DNA of 64,000 nt, taken from assembly GCA_041940025.1 (NCBI GenBank), contig JBGTSY010000001.1, positions 458,954 to 522,953 of the forward strand. Reading direction: 5' to 3'. Of this stretch, positions 18,259 through 27,820 are shown one piece after another. Position 1 is the first letter of the stretch. Each line of letters begins with the position of its first letter. The stretch is from UBA5859 sp041940025. GTDB lineage: Bacteria > Pseudomonadota > Gammaproteobacteria > UBA5859. A model generated the notes under the pieces. The model saw only the letters and a list, made by a program, of their open reading frames with translations, did no database searches and was not told where the DNA came from. The position numbers and the translations under genes are program-made.

Positions 18259-19461
18259 ATGGAGGCGCTACAGTCGGGATCTGATGTACTTTTTATATTA
18301 TTAGGCGCCATCATGGTGCTAGCGATGCATTCTGGATTTGCCTTTTTAGAAGTGGGTACGGTACGCCATAAGAATCAGGTCAATGCGCTGGCCAAAATTA
18401 TGGCTGATTTTGCGGTCTCCACAGTCGTGTATTTTTTTATTGGCTATAGTGTTGCATACGGAGTGGGTTTCATGGAGTCGGCTGAAACCTTAAGCGAAAA
18501 AAATGGCTACGAGTTAGTGAAGTTTTTCTTCCTGCTTACTTTTGCCGCTGCAATTCCGGCAATCATCTCAGGTGGAATTGCAGAACGTGCCAAGTTTTAT
18601 CCTAATCTGATCGCCACCGCGATTTTTGTGGGAGTGATCTATCCATTGTTTGAAGGTATCAGTTGGAACGGTTTATTTGGTGTCCAAAGCTGGATCGAGA
18701 GGCAATTTGGCTTTGCATTCCATGATTTTGCCGGTTCCATTGTGGTTCACGCAATGGGTGGGTGGTTGGCGCTGGGGTGTGTCGTCATGTTGGGGGCGCG
18801 TAAGGGTCGCTATACTAAATCGGGGGAGACTATTGGTATTCCGCCATCCAGCATCCCATTCTTGGCTCTGGGTTCATGGATCCTGACCGTGGGCTGGTTT
18901 GGATTTAATGTGATGTCTGCGCAAACTATTGAGTCCGTTTCCGGGTTGGTTGCGATGAACTCTTTAATGGCCATGGTGGGCGGAATCTTAGGCGCCTTGG
19001 TAGTAGGAAAGAATGATCCGGGATTTCTTCACAATGGGCCTTTAGCAGGTTTGGTAGCGGTCTGTGCAGGATCCGATGTGATGCATCCGGTTGGTGCTCT
19101 GGCCACGGGGTTAATCGCGGGGGTGATTTTTGTGGTGACTTTTACCCTCACGCAAAATCGATGGAAGATTGACGATGTGTTGGGGGTGTGGCCCTTGCAC
19201 GGTCTGTGTGGTCTTTGGGGAGGCTTAGCCTGTGGCATATTCGGTACCACTGCCTTTGGTGGTTTAGGAGGAGTGAGTTTGATGGCTCAGATAGTGGGCA
19301 GTGGTCTTGGGATTGGTCTTGCTCTGGTGGGGGGGTTTGCCGTATATGGAATGCTCAAATTCACTGTGGGGATTAGACTCACCGAAGAGGAGGAATATCA
19401 GGGGGCAGATCTGAGCATTCATAAAATAGGTTCGAATCCAGAGGCGGATTCTCATCCCTAG
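18259..19461 (+). CDS. amtB: ammonium transporter, Amt family
   Basis: Integral membrane ammonium channel of 400 residues with about eleven TM helices. The twin-histidine pore pair is present: IVVHAMGG at about 165 and VWPLHGLCGLWGG at about 312. Family segments AMHSGFAFLEVG near the start and GGIAERAKFYP near 115 are also seen. TAGGAGGAAAT gives a strong ribosome binding site. No glnK/PII gene adjoins it, unlike the usual glnK-amtB pair, so regulation by a PII protein encoded elsewhere is an inference. A 296-base spacer upstream shows no clear sigma54 promoter. Confidence 0.95.
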   Translation: MEALQSGSDVLFILLGAIMVLAMHSGFAFLEVGTVRHKNQVNALAKIMADFAVSTVVYFFIGYSVAYGVGFMESAETLSEKNGYELVKFFFLLTFAAAIPAIISGGIAERAKFYPNLIATAIFVGVIYPLFEGISWNGLFGVQSWIERQFGFAFHDFAGSIVVHAMGGWLALGCVVMLGARKGRYTKSGETIGIPPSSIPFLALGSWILTVGWFGFNVMSAQTIESVSGLVAMNSLMAMVGGILGALVVGKNDPGFLHNGPLAGLVAVCAGSDVMHPVGALATGLIAGVIFVVTFTLTQNRWKIDDVLGVWPLHGLCGLWGGLACGIFGTTAFGGLGGVSLMAQIVGSGLGIGLALVGGFAVYGMLKFTVGIRLTEEEEYQGADLSIHKIGSNPEADSHP

Positions 19462-19464
19462 GTA

Positions 19465-19492
19465 GCCACTCAATTCTTCAGAAATGAGTGGC
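19465..19492 (+). terminator. hairpin after the ammonium transporter gene, possible terminator
   Basis: A perfect 8-bp stem (GCCACTCA / TGAGTGGC) with a 12-base loop begins 4 bases after the amt stop. There is no T-tract after it, so it may instead protect the mRNA end. Confidence 0.4.
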
Positions 19493-19655
19493 CCCAATTA
19501 GGTCACTATAGACGGATTAATAGTCGCTGAAGACTACTTCCTAATGCTTGCTGCCCGCTGCAAGGCGTATTTGCTTACCGCAAAATAACCTATTTCATTT
19601 TCTTTATTTTGTTTGTCTGTTCAAGGACTAAGGATCTGGTTTGGAAAGCTAAGAG

Positions 19656-20069
19656 CTAAAACTTTAATTTCCCTCCACCGGGTCCTAAAAGTCCGCCTGC
19701 ACCTGGGCCGCCACCCATTCCACCGCCCACGTCACCTGCGCCTGGGACCACTAACGAGCTTGCTTGTTCGCGCTGTAACTCACGTAACTCCTCAACCGCT
19801 TGCTGTACTGCGATTTCTGCTGCGGGACCAAAACCGGCGACGGCCTCTTTAAGTGATTTAGCTTTAATATCAAAGCTTAAGGGTAAAGAGCCAACGGGCG
19901 TCATGAGTTGCGCCTGGCCAACAAATAGCACCTCTCGCGTACTATCCACTTCACCCTCGGCAGTTAGGGGAGTCATAATCCGTATACTACCGGAACGGCG
20001 ATCGCTCACTACTTCTTCACGGTAAAGGTCGCTGGCATTCATGCCAATTTCCACTTTGTCTTCGGCCAT
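19656..20069 (-). CDS. small conserved-looking protein with glycine-rich C-terminus
   Basis: A 137-residue protein of unknown function with no signal peptide or membrane helix. Residues 1-85 look folded (MNASDLYREEVVSDRRSG, then mixed strands) and 80-105 form a likely helix (AVQQAVEELRELQREQ). The last 30 residues are mostly Gly, Pro and Ala and end in GGGKLKF. AAGGA lies 6 bases before the ATG. I have an impression of similar proteins in other gammaproteobacteria but cannot name a family. It sits alone between amtB and the transglutaminase-like gene. Confidence 0.72.
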   Translation of the reverse strand: MAEDKVEIGMNASDLYREEVVSDRRSGSIRIMTPLTAEGEVDSTREVLFVGQAQLMTPVGSLPLSFDIKAKSLKEAVAGFGPAAEIAVQQAVEELRELQREQASSLVVPGAGDVGGGMGGGPGAGGLLGPGGGKLKF

Positions 20070-20500
20070 GTCTAATCCTTATTTTCGATTAATTGCTCAT
20101 ATAGCGCGCAGGGTACGGCATCTTGTGCGTGAGTGCCAGTCGCCCTGGCGTAAATGCAGGATCTGTATGTCAGTCTCATCTGTCACAGGGAAATTCTCGC
20201 ATTACGCATTAGGAAATGCTGTCCAGATCCTTGTCGAATCAATGTGGGCATGAGCGAGTTGCAAACTGCACGGATGAGGCTGGGAATCAATCCGGAGGAC
20301 TGATTTTAGGATTATACACTTGGATGCCAAACAGGGAAGCGTTAGGTAGCTGGAATAGATTTTTCGCTAGCACTTTGCCTGTTCGATAGAGCATATGCTG
20401 GCGGCGCTTATAGTTGTCAGAAGACGACAGGGGGCCAAACTTAAGAAGGCTCGGCAACGGATGTGATCATCGTGTGCAAAAACGCGAATCGAATTGAAGC
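20070..20500. other. spacer without recognised gene
   Basis: About 430 bases between two leftward genes. Short frames exist but none has a good ribosome binding site or recognisable product. It presumably holds the promoter of the small glycine-tailed protein near 20080-20160. Nothing else is visible. Confidence 0.4.
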
Positions 20501-21199
20501 CTAGTTTGATGTGACTTCAGATTCGAAATCTCGGTTGGAAAGGTCGTTAAGATGAATATCACTCGCTGAGCCCAGTATGCCTCCATATACTTCTGCATAA
20601 GCTTTTGCCATTTCTTCTCTGGGAAAATCGGCGAAATCTCCTCTCTCTTTCAGGTATTCCATATGTTTGTTTCCTGAGTTATCTAGTGCATGAAATAAAG
20701 AGTCTGATGTTCCATCAAACTCCAATGGTTTGACGTTGGCTTTTTCACATAAACTTAAATTGAAAGCAGGAGTACATTTAACCCATCTGTTGTTCAGAAA
20801 GAATCCGGTATTGCCATGAAACGCAAATATATCCGTTTGCATCAATTGCTTGAGTTTTGGTGAGGTCAAATGGTTGCGGACATCTGCAAAACCGAGACGG
20901 GTGGGGATCCCCACTGCCCTGCCGACTGCCGCCAGTAGGATTGCCTTGGGCACACAATAGCCTTCTTTTTTGTCAAGTACACAACTTGCTCGAAAAGTAT
21001 CGTCACCACCGGAAAAGGCGTAGGGATTATATCGGATATCGTCTCGAACGGCGTAGTAGAGCTTAACGGCTTGAGTGATTTGATCCGTCTCCGTGCCAAT
21101 CACGTCACGAGCGTATTTGATTATTGTTGAGTTATCAGAATCAATATAGTTTGTTGGTTGTAAGTAAAGGCCTAATGTTTCTTCTGTCATGATGGGCAC
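20501..21199 (-). CDS. transglutaminase-like (papain-fold) protein
   Basis: Cytoplasmic protein of 232 residues with a transglutaminase core. The catalytic Cys is in KKEGYCVPKAILLAAVGRA at about residue 82, followed by GIPTRLGFADVRNHL. The His is in FAFHGNTGFFLNNRWVKCTPAFN at about 130. The third position, usually Asp in DPT, is CTPAFN here, as in a known bacterial subgroup. Such proteins can be cysteine proteases, but no substrate is evident. It is monocistronic with no signal peptide. Confidence 0.85.
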   Translation of the reverse strand: MPIMTEETLGLYLQPTNYIDSDNSTIIKYARDVIGTETDQITQAVKLYYAVRDDIRYNPYAFSGGDDTFRASCVLDKKEGYCVPKAILLAAVGRAVGIPTRLGFADVRNHLTSPKLKQLMQTDIFAFHGNTGFFLNNRWVKCTPAFNLSLCEKANVKPLEFDGTSDSLFHALDNSGNKHMEYLKERGDFADFPREEMAKAYAEVYGGILGSASDIHLNDLSNRDFESEVTSN

Positions 21200-21470
21200 A
21201 ACTTTGTATAGTTTATGATTGAAGTATTTATTAGTGATGTACTGGCGTTCAAATTACCGAATTGCATTGATAATGACAACTCTTGCAAGGCGCAGTAATC
21301 AATTCACTGCTTATAATCTCAATTCACGGGCATTCTGGTTGAGAGAATCAGTGTCGGTTATTAGAGGGGATATTTGTCTAAAATGTGGCTCAAGAAGTGC
21401 AGTGAATATAGTGAATTGCTGAAACCTATTTAGAATACCATCTTAGCTGCGCGCGTATACTTATATTAAT

Positions 21471-22625
21471 CTAAAAAACCAAATTGACCGCAGCAGTGAT
21501 GGTGTTAATTTCGTCATCTATAGTCGGACCCCCGAAAACAGTCGGTATCGAATCAAATAGTCCATTTGCGTTCTCCCGTCCATCCAGTTCCGTGAAGCCA
21601 TATTCAAATTTGACCGCTACTGAATCAGTCATACTAAACTTGATCCCAAGTGTCGCGGTGTGTTGATCCTGATTAAAGAATTCTACATCTTCCGCATCGG
21701 CTACACTGTAAGTAAAATGTGGAAAGAGATGACCAAATTCATATCCAATGGTGGCAAACCAGTTTTGAGAGCTGGAGAAAATAGAATTAGAAACATCGCG
21801 GTGCGCCCACTCGGCGAGAAATCTGATTTGATTCCAACTGATATCGACACCTACTGAACTGAAGACCACTTCACCGTCAGTGGTATCTTCAATACCAAAT
21901 GAATTAATCGCAGAAACCGGTAGCCCTGTGGCCGCGGCCAGAGTGTCTACTAACTCGGCGGTGAGTTTTGGAACCACATGGTGGCTGGCACGCACAGTAA
22001 TATTTGGGTGAATCAGCTCTAATATAATCCCACCTATGCGAAATTCCCCGAGCGTGAAAATTTCACCAATTAAAGGTAAATCTGTCTCAGGAGTTTGTGC
22101 AATATATATTTGACTAACAAAGTCGAAAGGAGGAGCGGCGATTTTTCCAACGGCATTCAATCCATTTATTGCCGTGATTGGAACATTGGCAAATCCATAC
22201 AGCTCTTCTGGTGGGGTGATCCAGGGGTAGCTCACACCAACATCATAGTATTGAGAAATCATAAAACCAGGGAATCTGAAGCGTCCCGCTTGTAACTCAA
22301 CCTGATTATTGGGTTGGTAAGCAAGATAGGCCCACTCGGCGTCAATTTCCCAACTATTTTTACCTCTTGCGAGTAACTGAGACACGAGTTGAATAGAACT
22401 CTCATTGGGTGTGAAACTCGTTTGGATGCCAATTACAGAGAGTTTTGAGAAATTCATCTCATCTTTGACACCTGTATAGGACACATCCTGGTCATTCTGA
22501 CTAAAGCCGGCGGTCAAGAATCCGTTTGTCTGAATGCTTCGCTCAGCGTATGCCCCAGTACAGAAGCAGCAAAACAGCACTAATAATGATATTTCTTTCA
22601 TTTCTCGATACGTAAAGATTTTCAT
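21471..22625 (-). CDS. outer-membrane beta-barrel (porin-like) protein
   Basis: A 384-residue exported protein. The signal peptide follows MKIFTYREMKEISLLVLFC and is cut near AYA-ERS. The mature part is made of alternating strands such as WAYLAYQPNNQVELQAGRFRFPG and the chain ends in VNLVF, the C-terminal aromatic signature of outer-membrane barrels. AAAGG lies 6 bases before the chosen ATG at 22625; 28 more codons are open upstream. A second Met at 22601 is possible. Substrate specificity cannot be read from the sequence. Confidence 0.78.
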   Translation of the reverse strand: MKIFTYREMKEISLLVLFCCFCTGAYAERSIQTNGFLTAGFSQNDQDVSYTGVKDEMNFSKLSVIGIQTSFTPNESSIQLVSQLLARGKNSWEIDAEWAYLAYQPNNQVELQAGRFRFPGFMISQYYDVGVSYPWITPPEELYGFANVPITAINGLNAVGKIAAPPFDFVSQIYIAQTPETDLPLIGEIFTLGEFRIGGIILELIHPNITVRASHHVVPKLTAELVDTLAAATGLPVSAINSFGIEDTTDGEVVFSSVGVDISWNQIRFLAEWAHRDVSNSIFSSSQNWFATIGYEFGHLFPHFTYSVADAEDVEFFNQDQHTATLGIKFSMTDSVAVKFEYGFTELDGRENANGLFDSIPTVFGGPTIDDEINTITAAVNLVF

Positions 22626-22833
22626 GTATTGCCTTTGCCAGGTCGATTCACTTCTTGGTCCGTTCAAAATAGGTGTTGAATTGCCCCACTCATTTTCAAC
22701 CGCGGTCATGCGTAGAGAACATTCTTATTGGTTGATATATTTTTCCTAAAACGCTAAAACCGATAATCTGCTGCGTCAGGAATCCTTTCCAACCGGTACC
22801 CAAATTTAAACGGTGAGGCTCGACTGAGTACAT

Positions 22834-23037
22834 TTAGCTACCTAGCGCACTGGCACTCAAACCGCCTGTCGTTTCGATAGCAATTAACATGCCGCTAATC
22901 TGTCCATTCTAAAGTGTTTCTACAGCCTGGTAGAGTCTTTGTGCCCCACGCCTTGATGAAATCTGTGTCCATGGCGTTCTGAATTTTGCAATATGTTGGT
23001 CAATAATGATACTAATCGACCAGAATGTTGTGTACTA
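22834..23037 (-). pseudogene. remnant of a decayed protein-coding gene
   Basis: On the minus strand one frame reads about 40 codons including SSRRGAQRLYQAVETL, then a stop (22909-22911), then continues as NGQISGMLIAIETTGGLSAS to a second stop at 22834. The pieces join into a plausible protein C-terminus reminiscent of short-chain dehydrogenases. There is no start and no intact upstream part. The family assignment is weak; the in-frame continuity across the stop is what suggests decay. Confidence 0.35.
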
Positions 23038-23596
23038 AATTTTTTTTGGGTCGGTGGGCTAATTAAACCGCATTAGGAGTAGGAGTATTCTAAAGATAAT
23101 GTCACTAGCCCATCCTCTTTATTCAATTTGCGTGCGGTGTCACGGCTATATTATGGATGCATCAAAGAGACCACATTATCTAAATGAAATGTGAGGAAAT
23201 CATTACAGTTGTCGATAAATTAATTAGGCGGAAGCAAGCGTATTTGGGTGTGACCCCTGCTTTATCTTGTGTGCCGATATAATTATAAAAAGAAAATAAG
23301 CTTTGTATTAAATGTTATCGCTAAGTAACAAATTTTAAATTGTTAATATTCTTTCCAGATCCTTAATCGTTTTTTGAATTTTTTGAATTTTTTGTATTTT
23401 ACGACGAGCTTCAATAGCTATGATTTATTGAGAGACTCAACTGAATTCAATAATAGAAAAACCATTTGTTAGTCCACGGGTTATATAGGGTGAAAGAGTA
23501 CTTAAATTGGGGATTAAATATTAAGACTCGTTAACACATTAAGTGTACTAGTCCACATATTTGATTCGTTTAATTATATATTTTTACTAATAACGA
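23038..23596. other. AT-rich spacer upstream of the AAR-like gene
   Basis: Roughly 560 bases without a supported gene. It includes a short T-rich tandem, TTTTTTGAA repeated 2.7 times at about 23370-23400. No promoter stands out, and no Shine-Dalgarno of good quality precedes the next gene. Confidence 0.4.
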
Positions 23597-24526
23597 ATGA
23601 ATAGCGAGATGAATCTAAAAAAACTAAAGGCACGGGTGTTGTTTGCTGGGTTATTCAACTTCATGGTACACCGACGTACCGTTTTATCTATTATTGGTTG
23701 GCTCAATAGACGTTTTAATTTTCTTTCCACTTTCTTTGTCATGTATCCAGCATCTGAAGAGTACGCTAAATCTTACGTTTGTCCTAGCCAGAGGGAAAAG
23801 ATGCGCTGGTCACCTTGGATTGTCGGTCTCTACATTCAGAACGGAAAGTTAGGATTATCCGCAGTGATTTCATCGACAGAACGCGATTTTCGCAATCAAG
23901 ACAATGTCCCCAATCTGAAGCGTATGTATGACAAAGCGTATGAGTTGGCAACAATAGTCGGCGCGACGCAAGTCAGCTTCGCGGGTGTCTTACCTGGTGT
24001 GCTGAATAAGCAAAGAATTGTAAAAGGTTCCGTCGAAGCACAAGTCACTGTTGAAACGGTCATAAAGGCGGAAGAGTCGCTTCGACGATCTCTCGATTTA
24101 ACAGAGGATACGCCAATAATAATATTCGGCAGCGCTGGCTTCATTGGGCGTCGAGTTGTGCGTCGTTTATCTCATCGAAATCTATTTTTGGTTGATAAGG
24201 CAGATCCCAAAACTGTAGAGAATACATCTTGGTATCAATCATTAAGAGGAATGCCAGCCATTTTATTGAACCTTGCTAGCCAGGATGCACTAATACAAAA
24301 TCTACCCAACTTGTGGCGTGAAGTTGTGGTGCTAAACGAGGTCTATCCCGAACCCGAGCCAGAAACGGTAAGCGCGTTAGGTGCGATGGGATGTGCTGCC
24401 TATCATATTATTGGTTTGAGAGCGTTCACGTTGCCACCATTTCCAAAGGCCTATAGGGGAGGGATACCTTGTTGCGCGGGAAGGCTTTCCCACGGCATGG
24501 AGGCATTGGTTAGAAAGCTCAATTAA
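23597..24526 (+). CDS. Rossmann-type protein, possibly related to long-chain acyl-ACP reductase
   Basis: A 309-residue protein of uncertain function. Residues 1-100 are unassigned. About 105-145 read like the YDKAYELATIVGATQVSFAG segment, and a nucleotide-binding motif IIIFGSAGFIGRRVVRRL lies at about 177, followed by a second Rossmann half. A Cys-rich C-terminal helix (GIPCCAGRLSHGMEAL) lies near 291. This order resembles cyanobacterial acyl-ACP reductase (AAR), whose active cysteine lies in a similar C-terminal helix, but identity is low by eye and glutamyl-tRNA-reductase or shikimate-dehydrogenase-like folds are alternatives. The gene is isolated between a long spacer and a convergent lipoprotein gene. 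Confidence 0.65.
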   Translation: MNSEMNLKKLKARVLFAGLFNFMVHRRTVLSIIGWLNRRFNFLSTFFVMYPASEEYAKSYVCPSQREKMRWSPWIVGLYIQNGKLGLSAVISSTERDFRNQDNVPNLKRMYDKAYELATIVGATQVSFAGVLPGVLNKQRIVKGSVEAQVTVETVIKAEESLRRSLDLTEDTPIIIFGSAGFIGRRVVRRLSHRNLFLVDKADPKTVENTSWYQSLRGMPAILLNLASQDALIQNLPNLWREVVVLNEVYPEPEPETVSALGAMGCAAYHIIGLRAFTLPPFPKAYRGGIPCCAGRLSHGMEALVRKLN

Positions 24527-24539
24527 GTTATCAGATCCT

Positions 24540-25199
24540 TTAAATTGAATTTAGGGATTGGATGAATTGATCTGCAGATTGAATAGATTTGTTCATGTCT
24601 ATTATTAGATTAGCAACTTCCTTTTCTATATTCGTCACTTCTACGTCAATTTGACTTAATGCCTGGGCATTGAGGTTATGTTTTAAAAAGAGCACTTGAT
24701 CATGCATGGATTTAAGAACAGGCTGCATGGTTGCTTCAGCGGCCCACATGGATTTCAGCATAAATTTATAGTCGCCTTCGGTTTGATTAAGGAGTATTTG
24801 GCTTTTTTGTTTCAGTTTTTTATTCTGATATTGCGACAATTCAGATCGCCATTCTTTAAATAATAATTGTGCTACCTTGTCCATAGCTTCTATGCGTTTA
24901 GATACCTCTAGTGCACGTGCTTCTGTTTTTTCATAGCTTTTATTTAATTGTCGATAAGTTTTTTCGAGTTCACCCCCTTCAAACGCCACCAGTTGTTTAA
25001 AAGCCGTGAGTGAATCTGAAAACTGTTCTTTAGCCAATGTTTGAGATTGTTTTGTTTTAATGACGCGGGAATGCAATACCTCTCTTTTTTCAATCCCGAT
25101 TTGTTCCAATGAGTTCAGGTAGAGTGTTTGACATCCTGTTAGATAAGCAATCAGAAATGTGAGTGTAATATAGCGAAAAGTTATGGCGTGTGTATTCAT
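24540..25199 (-). CDS. DUF2959-family lipoprotein
   Basis: A 219-residue lipoprotein with lipobox LTGC (Cys 23). The rest is almost wholly helical and probably coiled-coil (for example FEGGELEKTYRQLNKSYEKT and LQALSQIDVEVTNIEKEV-like stretches). It fits the DUF2959 group of proteobacterial lipoproteins, whose function is unknown. It lies just downstream of the heptose genes but is separated from hldD by 84 bases and may have its own promoter. Confidence 0.8.
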   Translation of the reverse strand: MNTHAITFRYITLTFLIAYLTGCQTLYLNSLEQIGIEKREVLHSRVIKTKQSQTLAKEQFSDSLTAFKQLVAFEGGELEKTYRQLNKSYEKTEARALEVSKRIEAMDKVAQLLFKEWRSELSQYQNKKLKQKSQILLNQTEGDYKFMLKSMWAAEATMQPVLKSMHDQVLFLKHNLNAQALSQIDVEVTNIEKEVANLIIDMNKSIQSADQFIQSLNSI

Positions 25200-25283
25200 A
25201 ATGAATCCCGTAAAGATTAAATAGGAGTATAGAAAAAATAGCTATAAACACTTCAATAAATCAAACAAGAATCTATTGAACAA

Positions 25284-26231
25284 TTATGTTTGTGTCTCTA
25301 ACCAATTCATGTAGTCACCAACACCTTCGGCAACCGATAGAAATTTCTGATCATATCCGACAGATCTTAAGCGTTCGATATTCGCTTCAGTAAAACTTTG
25401 ATAACAACCTTTTAGATGTTCTGGAAATGGAATATATTCAATTTCGCCTTTGCCCAGATGATTGATGATGGCATTTGCTACGTCGTTAAAGGATTCGGCT
25501 CGCCCGGTACCCACATTATAAATACCACTTGCTGGTGTGTTCTCTTGGAACCAAAAATTTACCTTTATGATGTCTTTTACAAAGACAAAGTCTCGCTTTT
25601 GTTCGCCAGGACCGAAGCCACCGCTTCCTTCGAAAAGTTTAGGGTTTTCCTGGTTTAGCATCTGTTGATGTAGGTGAAACGCGACGCTGGCCATATTACC
25701 CTTATGTTGTTCTCGGGGACCATAGACATTGAAATAACGAAAACCCGCCCAGGGAATAGTTATTTCTGAAGCGCGGCGGCGAATGTATTGATCGAAAAGT
25801 AGCTTTGAATATCCATACACGTTTAATGGATGTTCATGTTGGGGTTGTTCGACAAACTGAGTGCTTGCACCATAGACCGCAGCGGAAGAAGCGTAATAGA
25901 AAGGTATATTATGTCTGACACAATAGTGAAGTAATAACTTGGTATATTCAAAATTGTTCTGCATCATCATTTTGCCATTCCACTCGGTAGTGGTCGAGCA
26001 GGCACCTTGATGGAATATTGCATCTATAGAACCCAATGATTCATTTCGTTCGATGTGAGAAATAAAGGTTTCTTTATCTACGTAATCGTCAATCTGACAA
26101 TCCGCAATATTGATATACTTATGACCATCAGAAAGATCGTCTACGCAAATGACATTGGTTTCGCCCCTCTCATTTAGGCCTTTAATCAAATTGCTACCAA
26201 TAAAACCGGCACCACCCGTGACGATGATCAT
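25284..26231 (-). CDS. hldD: ADP-L-glycero-D-manno-heptose 6-epimerase
   Basis: Last step in making ADP-L-glycero-D-manno-heptose, the heptose donor for the LPS inner core. The 315-residue NAD(P)-dependent extended SDR begins with the dinucleotide motif TGGAGFIGSN. Further marks are FHQGACSTTTEWNGK at about 70 and the catalytic YGYSKLLFDQ (Tyr-xxx-Lys) at about 138. Length equals that of E. coli HldD. It is downstream of hldE in the same direction, with a 145-base gap that may hold a second promoter. Confidence 0.96.
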   Translation of the reverse strand: MIIVTGGAGFIGSNLIKGLNERGETNVICVDDLSDGHKYINIADCQIDDYVDKETFISHIERNESLGSIDAIFHQGACSTTTEWNGKMMMQNNFEYTKLLLHYCVRHNIPFYYASSAAVYGASTQFVEQPQHEHPLNVYGYSKLLFDQYIRRRASEITIPWAGFRYFNVYGPREQHKGNMASVAFHLHQQMLNQENPKLFEGSGGFGPGEQKRDFVFVKDIIKVNFWFQENTPASGIYNVGTGRAESFNDVANAIINHLGKGEIEYIPFPEHLKGCYQSFTEANIERLRSVGYDQKFLSVAEGVGDYMNWLETQT

Positions 26232-26376
26232 CGCAAGAACACCTCTCTATTGTGAAAACATGATTTAATAATAAGCACTGAATGACACATGGTTTTTTTC
26301 AGAGGGAATGATCCGCCGGTAGAGATCCAGATAGAGTGTAAGATAAATGTCATAATCTAAAAAACTGAATTAGGGA

Positions 26377-27801
26377 TTATACTTTTTGTGCTTGTTCAAT
26401 GATTGCTGAGCTTGAGTAGCCTTCGACAAAATCAATTAGTACTACTTTGCCGCCATGTGTTTTAACCCATTGACCACCTACCACCTCAGACTCAGTATAA
26501 TCGCCACCTTTAACTAAATAATCTGGTTGAATTGCTTCGATCAGGCTTTGGGGTGTGTCTTCGCTAAATGCAACAACCCAGTCTACCGCTCTTAAACCTG
26601 CCAATACAGACATACGATCTGAAAGTGTGTTAATTGGTCTGTCAGAACCTTTTAACCTTTTCACCGAGTCGTCATCATTGACGGCGACGATTAGTTTGTC
26701 CCCTAGTTTTTTGGCCTTTTCTAAATAGTGTACGTGCCCTGGATGTAACAGATCAAAACAACCGTTAGTGAATACAATGCGTTCTCCGGCGTTACGAAAA
26801 TTTCGAACAGCTTGTAGTAACAGTGGGAGTTCTATTTTGCCTTGGTGAAAATTCGGAGAGCTGTCTAATGATTGTTGCAACTCTTCTAATGTAATCACAG
26901 AAGTGCCCAGTTTACCTACCACAATACCAGCGGCAACATTGGCCAGCTGTGCGGCATCTGGAAAACTCTGTCCACAGGCGATACTGGCCGCTAGGGTAGC
27001 TATGACTGTATCACCCGCACCGGTGACATCATATACCTCTTTTGCCTGCGTTGGATAATGAGTGTAGTTGCCCGATTGTTCAATTAGAGTCATACCCTGT
27101 TCTCCCTGAGTGATTAACAGGGCAGAAAGTTGCACATCTGAAAGTAATCGAGTTGCCTTTGCGACTAACTCTTCTTGGTGAGCACATGCCCCTACTACAG
27201 CCTCGAACTCGCTGAGATTCGGAGTGAGCATTGTTGCGCCTTTGTATAGAGTAAAATCCGTTCCTTTTGGATCTACTAAAATTTCTTTATCTGCGGCCTT
27301 CGCAATGGCAATAAGTTCTCGGATGGGTTTCAATGTTCCTTTAGCATAGTCGCTGAACACTACCAAATCACACTCTTTAACGTGATCCCTAAATTTTTGT
27401 ACAAAAAATTCCGAATCCCAGTCGCCTAAATTTTTCTCAAAATCTAGCCTAATGAGTTGTTGGTTCTGACTCATGACGCGTAGTTTCGTAATGGTTGCAA
27501 TGTCTGGTAGAGTCGCGAAGAGACAGTGTATCCCTGCTTTTTTAAGGGTTTGCGTGAGTAATTCCGCATCTGCATCGTTGCCAACGATAGACATCAGGGA
27601 AACCTGAGCGCCTAGCCCAGCACTATTTAATGCGACATTGCCGGCACCACCGGGTAGTTCGGTCTGATTAAGAACATTCACAACCGGTACGGGTGCTTCA
27701 GGAGAGATCCGTTGAGTATGCCCGCCCCAATAGCGATCTAACATGAGATCGCCGACCACCAGCAGCCTGCCATCTTTCATTAAGTGAGTTTTGCCATTCA
27801 T
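26377..27801 (-). CDS. hldE: bifunctional heptose 7-phosphate kinase / heptose 1-phosphate adenylyltransferase
   Basis: Two-domain enzyme of the ADP-heptose pathway, 474 residues. The PfkB-type kinase domain (about 1-315) has VGDLMLDRYWGG near the start and the anion hole DVTGAGDTVIATL at about 257. The cytidylyltransferase-like domain (about 340-474) has TNGCFDLLHPGHVHYLEKAK and the VVAFSEDTPQ and KGGDYT segments. The fused form is typical of gammaproteobacteria. It lies 19 bases after gmhB in the operon gmhA-gmhB-hldE-hldD. Confidence 0.97.
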   Translation of the reverse strand: MNGKTHLMKDGRLLVVGDLMLDRYWGGHTQRISPEAPVPVVNVLNQTELPGGAGNVALNSAGLGAQVSLMSIVGNDADAELLTQTLKKAGIHCLFATLPDIATITKLRVMSQNQQLIRLDFEKNLGDWDSEFFVQKFRDHVKECDLVVFSDYAKGTLKPIRELIAIAKAADKEILVDPKGTDFTLYKGATMLTPNLSEFEAVVGACAHQEELVAKATRLLSDVQLSALLITQGEQGMTLIEQSGNYTHYPTQAKEVYDVTGAGDTVIATLAASIACGQSFPDAAQLANVAAGIVVGKLGTSVITLEELQQSLDSSPNFHQGKIELPLLLQAVRNFRNAGERIVFTNGCFDLLHPGHVHYLEKAKKLGDKLIVAVNDDDSVKRLKGSDRPINTLSDRMSVLAGLRAVDWVVAFSEDTPQSLIEAIQPDYLVKGGDYTESEVVGGQWVKTHGGKVVLIDFVEGYSSSAIIEQAQKV

Positions 27802-27820
27802 AAATCGTAACGTCCCGAGA

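Noticed and set aside
20041..20253. 70-codon plus-strand frame overlapping the glycine-tailed gene start
   Set aside because: Overlaps the start of the better supported leftward gene and lacks a ribosome binding site.
23370..23400. T-rich tandem TTTTTTGAA, 2.7 copies
   Set aside because: Considered as a phase-variation tract, but the unit is 9 bases with few copies in a plain AT-rich spacer, and it is far from the gene start.
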